Positions 58,167 to 64,000 of a stretch of 64,000 nt of DNA are shown in pieces. This DNA is from Edwardsiella tarda ATCC 15947 = NBRC 105688 (lineage in GTDB: Bacteria; Pseudomonadota; Gammaproteobacteria; Enterobacterales; Enterobacteriaceae). Position 1 is the stretch's first letter. Every line of letters starts with the position of its first letter. Location of the stretch: positions 2,542,001 to 2,606,000 of the forward strand of contig NZ_CP084506.1 in NCBI RefSeq assembly GCF_003113495.2, written 5' to 3'. The notes beneath the pieces were generated by a model that had not been told where the DNA came from, did no database searches, and saw only the letters and a program-made list of their open reading frames with translations. The translations under genes and the position numbers were made by a program.

Positions 58167-59057
58167 ATGAAAAAGCTAACGGGTTTAATCGCCGCGCCCC
58201 ATACCCCCTTCCACAGCGACGGTAGCGTCAACTATCTGGTGATCGATCAGATTGCCGACCATCTGATCGCCAGTGGCGTGAGCGGTGCCTATGTCTTGGG
58301 TACCACCGGTGAGGGCATCCATTGCTCGGTCGCAGAGCGGATGGGCATCGCCGAGCGCTGGGTCGACGCCAGCCACGGGAGACTGGATCTCATCATACAT
58401 ACCGGTGCGCTAAGCATCGCCGATGCCACGACGCTGGCTCGTCATGCCAACACGCTGGATATCATGGCCACCTCCGTCATCGGCCCCTGCTTCTTCAAGC
58501 CCAGCAGTGTGGACGATCTGGTGGAGTACTGCCGACTGGTGGCAGCGGCGGCCCCGGATAAGGGTTTCTACTACTACCACTCCAGTATGTCTGGCCTCAA
58601 CATCGATATGGAGCGTTTCCTGATCCAGGCCGCCGCGCGGATTCCCAACCTCAGCGGTATGAAATTTAACGCCAACGATATGTATGAGTATCAACGCTGC
58701 CTGCGGGTAGAACAGGGGCGTTTTGACATCCCATTCGGCGTCGACGAATTCATGCCTGCAGGACTGGCCTGCGGGGCCACCAGTGCGGTCGGTAGCACTT
58801 ACAACTATGCCGCGCCACTCTACCTGCGCCTGATGGAAAGCTTCCGCCGGGGTGACATGCAGGATGTGGCTCGCTGCATGGATAGCGTGATCGCCATCAT
58901 CCGGGTCCTGGTCGAATATGGCGGTGTCGCCGCCGGGAAAGTCGCCATGCAACTGCACGGCATTGACGTCGGCGATCCACGCCGTCCGTTGCGCCCGTTG
59001 AGCGCGCAACAGAAGGCCGATGCCCTGGCCAAGTTACAGGCCATCGCCTGGCAATAG
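58167..59057 (+). CDS. nanA: N-acetylneuraminate lyase, animal-like group
   Basis: Splits N-acetylneuraminate to N-acetylmannosamine and pyruvate. The 296-residue barrel has the pyruvate site GTTGEG (45-50), catalytic Tyr 137 in FYYYH and Schiff-base Lys 166 in GMKF. The sequence is much nearer the vertebrate and Salmonella second-copy type (LGTTGEG, FYYYH, GVDE, AVGSTYNY) than E. coli NanA. The usual IPALTG after YYYH is SSMSG here, a change near the active site. AAGGAG is seven bases before the chosen ATG; an in-frame extension of 35 codons would include the operator and is rejected. Other dihydrodipicolinate-synthase family activities are possible but less likely. Confidence 0.88.
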   Translation: MKKLTGLIAAPHTPFHSDGSVNYLVIDQIADHLIASGVSGAYVLGTTGEGIHCSVAERMGIAERWVDASHGRLDLIIHTGALSIADATTLARHANTLDIMATSVIGPCFFKPSSVDDLVEYCRLVAAAAPDKGFYYYHSSMSGLNIDMERFLIQAAARIPNLSGMKFNANDMYEYQRCLRVEQGRFDIPFGVDEFMPAGLACGATSAVGSTYNYAAPLYLRLMESFRRGDMQDVARCMDSVIAIIRVLVEYGGVAAGKVAMQLHGIDVGDPRRPLRPLSAQQKADALAKLQAIAWQ

Positions 59058-59061
59058 CGCG

Positions 59062-59700
59062 CTATCCCTCATCAGGCAGACGCTGGCTCAAGCGTGCGGC
59101 AGCCAATAACGGTAACAGCAGCGCAAGGAAACCGAGCACGGCGAAGCGCTCGGTCAATACGCCACCCAGTAGCGCTCCGACGACGAAAGCGAGGATGCCG
59201 CGCAGGAGCGTTCGGCGCAACGCACGCTCCTGCGGCTGGCAGCCGTTCGCCAGGCTGTTGATCAATGAGGTCGACATGCCGGTGATATAGGTCGAGTGAA
59301 CCTTGGCGCTACGCAGGCTCTGGACCACGCCATTCTGTAGTCCTAAGGCCAGCGCCTGCAATAGGATGAAGCCGGCTCCGCTGTCCATCAGCCATAGCCC
59401 GCTCCCGGCGAGCATGAGCAGCGCTTGCCCCCCTAACAACGGCGCGATATGCCGTGGCATGTTGTCGGTCTGGCACCGCTGGCGCCAGCGGCTACCGAGG
59501 AAGGTGCCCGCCAAAAAACAGGACAAGGCGATAGCACAGTAGCCTAGGGTGCGCCAATGACCCTGAGCCAGGTAGATCATCGCCAACACGGCGTTGCCGG
59601 TAATATGGCCGGTAAAGGTGCCTAATAACACAAAAGCGCCAGCATCGGCGAAACCGCCGACCAGCGTGAGCAATAACAGTACCTGGATACGCTTATCCAT
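59062..59700 (-). CDS. YoaK-like DUF1275 membrane protein
   Basis: A 212-residue inner-membrane protein of DUF1275 with about six helices. The first helix carries GGFADAGAFVLLGTFTGHITGN, the family motif (read residues 13-34). GGGAGAGGGG lies directly before the ATG. The family is widespread and has no agreed function. It is convergent with nanA, four bases apart at the stops, and divergent from nanS, so a link with sialic acid is only positional. Confidence 0.85.
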   Translation of the reverse strand: MDKRIQVLLLLTLVGGFADAGAFVLLGTFTGHITGNAVLAMIYLAQGHWRTLGYCAIALSCFLAGTFLGSRWRQRCQTDNMPRHIAPLLGGQALLMLAGSGLWLMDSGAGFILLQALALGLQNGVVQSLRSAKVHSTYITGMSTSLINSLANGCQPQERALRRTLLRGILAFVVGALLGGVLTERFAVLGFLALLLPLLAAARLSQRLPDEG

Positions 59701-59867
59701 CCCCCTCTCCCGATGGCGCACCCCGCCTCCCATCGGGTGAGGCACCTAACTACAGCATAGTCGATAGCCGTGGCAACGCGGATGGGCGAATGTGCAGGCG
59801 AACAGCCTCCTCGCGGAGCCGTCTCACCAGACGCCCGTGGCATAACGTGGGAAACAGGAGAGGAGCA

Positions 59868-60914
59868 ATGACGACTCAGCCAACCGGCAGCGTCGATAAC
59901 GTAACGATAGCGCCTACGACGCCGCGTTACTACTATGTCTTGCCCATCGCCGGGCAGTCGAACGCGATGGCCTATGGCGAAGGCATGCCATTACCCGACA
60001 CCCTGGACGCGCCACATCCGCGCATTAAACAGCTGGCACGACGCGCCACGGAGACCCCCTATGGTCCCCCCTGCCATTACAATCAAGTGATCGCCTTGGA
60101 TCACTGCCCACACGATGTGCAGGACATGAGCCGCTTCACCCATCCGCATGCCGATGTGCGACGTGGCGAGTATGGTTGCGTCGCACAGGCGCTGCATATC
60201 GGCAAGACTCTACTCCCCTACCTACCTGCCGAGGCGGGGATCCTGATCGTGCCGTGCGCACGGGGCGGCTCGGCCTTCACGCAGGGAAACCTGGGGGCCT
60301 ATCATCCCGCACGCGGTGCGACGGCGGACGCCTGTCGCTGGGGGGTAGCGACCCCGCTCTACCAGGATTTGCGCGATCGGACTCGGGCCGCGTTGCGCCA
60401 TAACCCCGACAACCGTCTGCTGGCGCTGATCTGGATGCAGGGGGAGTTTGATCTGACGACGGCAGAGTACGCTCGCCAGCCGGCGTTGTTCCAGGCAATG
60501 GTCGCGCGCTTCCGCGCCGATATGGCCGATATGGCGCCACAGATGGCCGGGGGGCGGGCGGATCGGGTGCCCTGGATCTGCGGCGATACCTGCGCGTACT
60601 GGCAAACGACCTACCCACGGCAGTATGCGACGATCTACGGCGCCTACCGGCACTGTCCGTTGCCGGCGCTGCATTTCGTCCCCTTGATGTATGACGCACA
60701 AGGGATGGCGACACCGAGTAATGCGCCAGCCGACGATCCCGATAACCCGGCGATGCACTATTACGGCGCCGCCTCCCGCGATGCGAGCAACTGGACCACC
60801 GCGCTACGCGCCGCCCACTTTAGTGCCCCGGCTCGGCGCTCGCTGATCCCTGAGCGTCTGGTGGCCGCCATTCTGCGTCACGCACCACTCCCGGCGGAAA
60901 CGACAGGCGGCTAG
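59868..60914 (+). CDS. nanS: Sialate O-acetylesterase NanS-like
   Basis: Removes O-acetyl groups from N-acetyl-9-O-acetylneuraminic acid so it can be metabolised. The 348-residue SGNH-type hydrolase has the nucleophile block LPIAGQSNAMAYGEG (residues about 25-39), a second block PCARGGSAF, WMQGEFD, and a C-terminal HYYG with the likely catalytic His. E. coli NanS is about 326 residues with the same blocks. GGAGAGGAG precedes the start. There is no signal peptide, so it should act in the cytoplasm. E. coli keeps nanS with nanC and nanM; here it is split from them by the regulator and lyase. Confidence 0.9.
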   Translation: MTTQPTGSVDNVTIAPTTPRYYYVLPIAGQSNAMAYGEGMPLPDTLDAPHPRIKQLARRATETPYGPPCHYNQVIALDHCPHDVQDMSRFTHPHADVRRGEYGCVAQALHIGKTLLPYLPAEAGILIVPCARGGSAFTQGNLGAYHPARGATADACRWGVATPLYQDLRDRTRAALRHNPDNRLLALIWMQGEFDLTTAEYARQPALFQAMVARFRADMADMAPQMAGGRADRVPWICGDTCAYWQTTYPRQYATIYGAYRHCPLPALHFVPLMYDAQGMATPSNAPADDPDNPAMHYYGAASRDASNWTTALRAAHFSAPARRSLIPERLVAAILRHAPLPAETTGG

Positions 60915-60927
60915 CTGCGCGTATGCC

Positions 60928-61548
60928 TTAATCATCGGGCGTCAGGCACCCCTGCTGCAAACAGTAGCCGCCGTCGGCCAACGCCGCGACCTCACGCGGT
61001 TCATGGCTGACCAAGAGTAACGTCAGGGCGCGGCGAGACTGCAACTGACGTAACACCTGCCACAGCCGGCGGCGCAGCGGCCAATCCAGGCTGGAGAACG
61101 GCTCGTCCAACAGCAGCAATGCTGGCGCGCTCACCAACGCGCGTGCCAATGCCACACGCTGCTGCTCACCGCCGGACAGTTGCCCTGGATAGCGCCGCGC
61201 CAGATGATCGACCTCTAAGGCCTGCAGGAGCTCTTGGCGTGGTTCGGCATGGCGCGTCTGTCCGGCGGCGAACTGTGCCAGTGCCAGGTTCTGCTCCACG
61301 GTGAGAAACGGAAAGAGGTATAGACGCTGATTGAGGTGACGGCAGGGACGACGCCAGGCGGGTAGCCCATCGACGCACTGGCCGGCGATCTGCACGCGCC
61401 CTCGGTAAGGAAGATGACCGGCGATGGCGCGCAACAGGGTGGTCTTACCGCTGCCCGAGGCGCCGCAAATAGCCGTACAGCGCCCGACGGGGGCCGTCAG
61501 GCTGATCTCACGCAGAATGGCGCACTGTAATCCTTCAACATGCAGCAC
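60928..61548 (-). CDS. modC: ModC-like molybdate ABC transporter ATPase without TOBE domain
   Basis: ATPase of a molybdate-type ABC importer. I start it at GTG 61548, five bases after AGGAGGG, overlapping modB by 14 bases; an ATG at 61581 would lie deep in modB. The 206-residue protein has Walker A CGASGSGKTT, signature [15 protein letters not shown], Walker [14 protein letters not shown] and switch His in VSHEP. Canonical ModC is about 350 residues and ends with a Mop/TOBE regulatory domain; that part is absent here. The reading frame ends cleanly, so this looks like a natural short form. Confidence 0.88.
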   Translation of the reverse strand: MLHVEGLQCAILREISLTAPVGRCTAICGASGSGKTTLLRAIAGHLPYRGRVQIAGQCVDGLPAWRRPCRHLNQRLYLFPFLTVEQNLALAQFAAGQTRHAEPRQELLQALEVDHLARRYPGQLSGGEQQRVALARALVSAPALLLLDEPFSSLDWPLRRRLWQVLRQLQSRRALTLLLVSHEPREVAALADGGYCLQQGCLTPDD

Positions 61549-62323
61549 GTCGTCCCTCCTCGGCGTGGGGACGTATCCCATGCAGCAACAACAGCAGCAA
61601 AAACGCCAGCACGATCAGCAGTAACGCACAACCGACGGCGGCGGAGAAATCGCCACCGGCAATGTTGAGATACACCGCGATCGGTAGCGTCTCGGTCTTC
61701 ATCCGCGTCGCACCCGCCAACATCAAGGTCGCACCGAATTCCCCCAGCGCTCGCGACAACGCCAGTACCGCCCCGCTCACCAGGGCGCGCCACACTAACG
61801 GGATCTCTACCAGCAGAAAGGTGGCCAACGGTGCCAACCCCAGGTTATGAGCCGTCTCCAGCCAGGCACGATCGATAGCGGCCAACGCGGCACTGGCGCT
61901 ACGGAGCAGAATGGCGCTGGCGACGTAGGTCTGCGCGATGACGATACCCAATGGCGAGAACAGCCGCTGCGCCAGCGCCGGCCACCAACTGCCCACCATG
62001 CCTTGTTGCCCTAATAACAGCAGCAGGCCGATCCCGGTCACCAGCGGCGGCGTCACCATCGGTAAATCGAGTAGCAGATTAATCCAACGCTTACCCGGTA
62101 GATCGAGGCGTACCAATGCCCACGCGGCAGGCAAGGCGATCACGCAGGCTAAAAGCAACGATAGCAGGGCCGTCGCCAGCGAGAGACCGAATGCAAAACG
62201 GATCTCCGCATCACGCAGTAATGTGCTCAGCGTCGTCACCTCAAGCTGTCCCAAGAGGGCGGCCAACGAGCCGACGATGAACAACAACAGGATCAGCAAC
62301 GGCAGCAATGCCAGTATGCGCAT
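61535..62323 (-). CDS. modB: ModB-like molybdate ABC permease
   Basis: Membrane subunit of the importer. The 262-residue protein has about six helices and the EAA coupling loop ETAHNLGLAPLATFLLVEIP followed by RALGEFGATLMLAGATRMKTETLP, which is the ModB/CysT hallmark. Its end overlaps modC and it begins six bases after modA, so the three genes form one operon. Length is slightly above E. coli ModB (229), from an N-terminal extension that forms the first helix. Confidence 0.9.
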   Translation of the reverse strand: MRILALLPLLILLLFIVGSLAALLGQLEVTTLSTLLRDAEIRFAFGLSLATALLSLLLACVIALPAAWALVRLDLPGKRWINLLLDLPMVTPPLVTGIGLLLLLGQQGMVGSWWPALAQRLFSPLGIVIAQTYVASAILLRSASAALAAIDRAWLETAHNLGLAPLATFLLVEIPLVWRALVSGAVLALSRALGEFGATLMLAGATRMKTETLPIAVYLNIAGGDFSAAVGCALLLIVLAFLLLLLLHGIRPHAEEGRRAAC

Positions 62324-62329
62324 CCCCCG

Positions 62330-63076
62330 CTACTCCGCCAGCGGCAAGTAGCCGCGTGCGGTAAATGCGGCGATCCCCGCTGGTGAGGCAAAGTAGTCAG
62401 CCAAGGCTCGCGCCGCCTGCGGCGCAGGGCTACTCTTCAGCACGGCGATGGTCGCGACCTCTTGCGGTACGCCGGGCGGCGTCGGCAGCAGGCGCAACTG
62501 ATCGCGATGACGCATCGCGTCCGCTCGCCCGATCACCGCCGCATCTACGTCGCCATTCAGTACATATAACAGCAATTGCTTAATGGTCGTCGCCTGCACG
62601 GCCACCTTGTCGCGTAAGGCCGGGCCATAACCGCTGGCCTCCAACAAGGCATCACCGCTCCGCCCCAAGGCGATGGCCTGCGGATCCCCCATACCGATCT
62701 TCAATGGACTCTGCGCCAACTGCGCGAAGGTCGTAACCTGGCCTGGACTGGCGCGGCGTACCACCATCACCGGGGTATGCAATACCAACGGCGCGGAGAA
62801 GGCGATGCGATCCTGGGCGCGCAGACGCTCGACATAGTCGGCAGAGCCGGGCAGAAACAGATCACCCGCCTGGGTCAAATTGATCCGAGTCAGCAACTGC
62901 CCGGAGCCGCCATATTCGACCGTCACCCGATGGCCGCTCTGTTGCTCGAAGGCGGCCACCACCGCCTCGACCGGCTCGCGCAGCCCGGCACCGGCATAAA
63001 GATGCAATTCCGCCGCCGTCGCCAGCGCCCCCCAGCCACACAATAGCACCGCCCCGATAGCCTTTCCCCAGCCCAT
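62330..63076 (-). CDS. modA: ModA-like periplasmic molybdate/tungstate-binding protein
   Basis: Periplasmic binding protein of the importer. The ATG at 63076 has GAGGGAG six bases upstream; a GTG four codons earlier sits on that site. The 248-residue precursor has a signal peptide (GWGKAIGAVLLCGWGALATAAE). The mature chain begins LHLYAGAGLREPVEAV and has YGGSGQLLTRI, the two oxyanion-binding Ser/Gly stretches of ModA, then DLFLPGSADYVERL and GMGDPQAIALGR. The fold fits ModA; molybdate or tungstate is supported by the ModE box. Overall identity to E. coli ModA appears low. Confidence 0.88.
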   Translation of the reverse strand: MGWGKAIGAVLLCGWGALATAAELHLYAGAGLREPVEAVVAAFEQQSGHRVTVEYGGSGQLLTRINLTQAGDLFLPGSADYVERLRAQDRIAFSAPLVLHTPVMVVRRASPGQVTTFAQLAQSPLKIGMGDPQAIALGRSGDALLEASGYGPALRDKVAVQATTIKQLLLYVLNGDVDAAVIGRADAMRHRDQLRLLPTPPGVPQEVATIAVLKSSPAPQAARALADYFASPAGIAAFTARGYLPLAE

Positions 63077-63109
63077 AGACTCCCTCACTTACGGTAAGAT
63101 GAATAATCA

Positions 63110-63137
63110 ATCGCTATATATGTAAATATATTACGAT
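63110..63137 (-). promoter_or_regulatory. ModE operator before modABC
   Basis: ATCGCTATATA, six bases (TGTAAA), TATATTACGAT. The E. coli ModE box is ATCGNTATATA-N6-TATATAACGAT, so the left arm is exact and the right differs at one base. It lies 34 bases upstream of the modA start and should allow ModE with molybdate to repress the operon. modE is not in the window. Confidence 0.92.
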
Positions 63138-63377
63138 GGTTCGACAACGACTAAACCAGGGCAACGTGATCGTCATCGACCTTTTCGCGCCATAGGCGCC
63201 CCACTTGCACACGCTCAGTACCAGGCGATAAGAGCGGCGAGTGCGTCGACCACGACAAGAAAAATAGACCGTTGCCGGGCGGGGTAGGCGGTGATGTTGA
63301 GGGAGCGGAGAGCGAGGGGGATGGCGTGCGAATAGGCGGGGAACGGTCGTTGAGGGCCGCTCCCAACGCACGCTCGG

Positions 63378-63629
63378 TTATGACTGTTTACGCCAATGAC
63401 CATTCTGCCGGACATCTTGCTGCAACTCATGCACTACGATGCGGACTTCGTCGTTATCGTGGAAGCCGCTGGCGCTGAAAGACGTTTCGCCGCAGTCATG
63501 TACGATCAGTACCTGGCTCTCCGGATAGACCTCCTTCACCCGCGCCTCCAGCTCTGCGACATAAGCCTGATACTGTTGTTGCGACAGGGGCGCAATACTG
63601 GCATCAGCGATACTGATTTTAATATCCAT
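63378..63629 (-). CDS. Small protein, possibly DinI-like
   Basis: An 83-residue protein starting MDIKISIADASIAPLSQQQ, with AGGAG seven bases before the ATG. The plan beta strand, helix (YVAELEARVKEVYPES), strand pair (VLIVHDCGETSFSASGF) and helix (NDEVRIVVHELQQDVRQ) fits the DinI fold, and the helix-YPE-strand block resembles prophage DinI-like proteins. Similarity is weak. No LexA box is visible upstream, so SOS control is not supported. Alternatively it is an unrelated small acidic protein. Confidence 0.6.
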   Translation of the reverse strand: MDIKISIADASIAPLSQQQYQAYVAELEARVKEVYPESQVLIVHDCGETSFSASGFHDNDEVRIVVHELQQDVRQNGHWRKQS

Positions 63630-64000
63630 GACAGACTCCTCGATAAGGATGGTGAATAGGTCGCTTTTGAGTGTAAAAGCTCCCCCTAGACAATGCAATC
63701 CATTCATTCCCCTGCGCCATCAGTATGATTTTATTCTCTGTTCTCTCCTTGCCCTCCTGGTCGGTCGCCCTGAGCCACACGCGAGCTAACCTGCTCCTAT
63801 TTCGTAGCGCATAATGCATGATTTGCATAGATAAACGATTCTACGCATCACGACGCCATGGCACCATCGTCAATAAAACCCTTTCAAAATAGCACCATTA
63901 CTAGATTTCCTATCGATAACCTCGCTGAGCACTCGCTAGATAATGCATTTAATGCATTAACCATCGCATTATTGCATTTCCGATCGCCCCCCACTCTGTC
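63630..64000. other. Window end, non-coding as far as seen
   Basis: No supportable ORF. The last 100 bases are AT-rich with several copies of ATGCATT-like words (GATAATGCATTTAATGCATTAA area), a short repetitive pattern that may mark a promoter region of a gene beyond the window. Confidence 0.35.

Noticed and set aside
63630..63720. A LexA box upstream of the DinI-like gene
   Set aside because: No CTGT-N8-ACAG pattern could be found; the nearest words match only one arm.

Overview
The window is a chromosomal segment of a gamma-proteobacterium of the order Enterobacterales. GC-rich codon use, E. coli-like protein families and the order tig-bolA-yajG-ampG-yajR-yajQ-panE-yajL ... thiI-xseB-ispA-dxs-pgpA-thiL-nusB-ribH-ribD-nrdR-secF-secD-yajC-tgt-queA-acpH ... 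malZ-proY-brnQ reproduce the E. coli 9-10 minute region. My best guess is Edwardsiella; this rests on memory of gene content, not on a search. I see no rRNA, tRNA, insertion sequence, prophage or CRISPR array.

Region 1 (about 1-35 kb) is housekeeping: protein folding (tig), cell-wall recycling (ampG), isoprenoid (ispA, dxs), riboflavin (ribD, ribH), thiamine/4-thiouridine (thiI, thiL), queuosine (tgt, queA), Sec export (secD, secF, yajC) and amino-acid uptake (proY, brnQ). It departs from E. coli in several places. The cyoABCDE operon is missing between ampG and yajR. A five-gene nickel ECF importer (nikKLMQO) sits between yajL and thiI behind a near-perfect NikR operator. A 2-Cys peroxiredoxin lies between acpH and malZ, and a YbdG-type mechanosensitive channel with a small exported protein lies between malZ and proY.

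Region 2 (about 36-45 kb) groups genes that E. coli keeps apart: a YfgF/PdeF-like protein whose EAL site has decayed, its small partner YfgG, a divergent MgtE-like membrane protein, a DgcE-like diguanylate cyclase with intact GGDEF and inhibitory site, and the Hsp70-like YegD.

Region 3 (about 45-53 kb) is accessory: a PlaP-type putrescine importer behind a perfect palindrome and a possible leader ORF, a free-standing di-Mop molybdate-binding protein, small proteins (YghW-like, zinc ribbon, orphan), the nucleotidase YjjG, and the ydhIJK efflux set.

Region 4 (about 53-61 kb) is a sialic-acid cluster: mutarotase NanM, outer-membrane channel NanC, a sodium symporter of SiaT type, an RpiR-family regulator, a lyase of the animal-like NanA group, a DUF1275 membrane protein and the esterase NanS. 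The promoters of nanM and nanA share a palindromic element laid over the -10 box in the same way, a good candidate for the regulator's operator. Kinase and epimerase genes (nanK, nanE) are not in the window.

Region 5 (about 61-64 kb) is a modABC-type ABC transporter behind a textbook ModE box, with an ATPase lacking the usual C-terminal molybdate domain, then a small possibly DinI-like protein.
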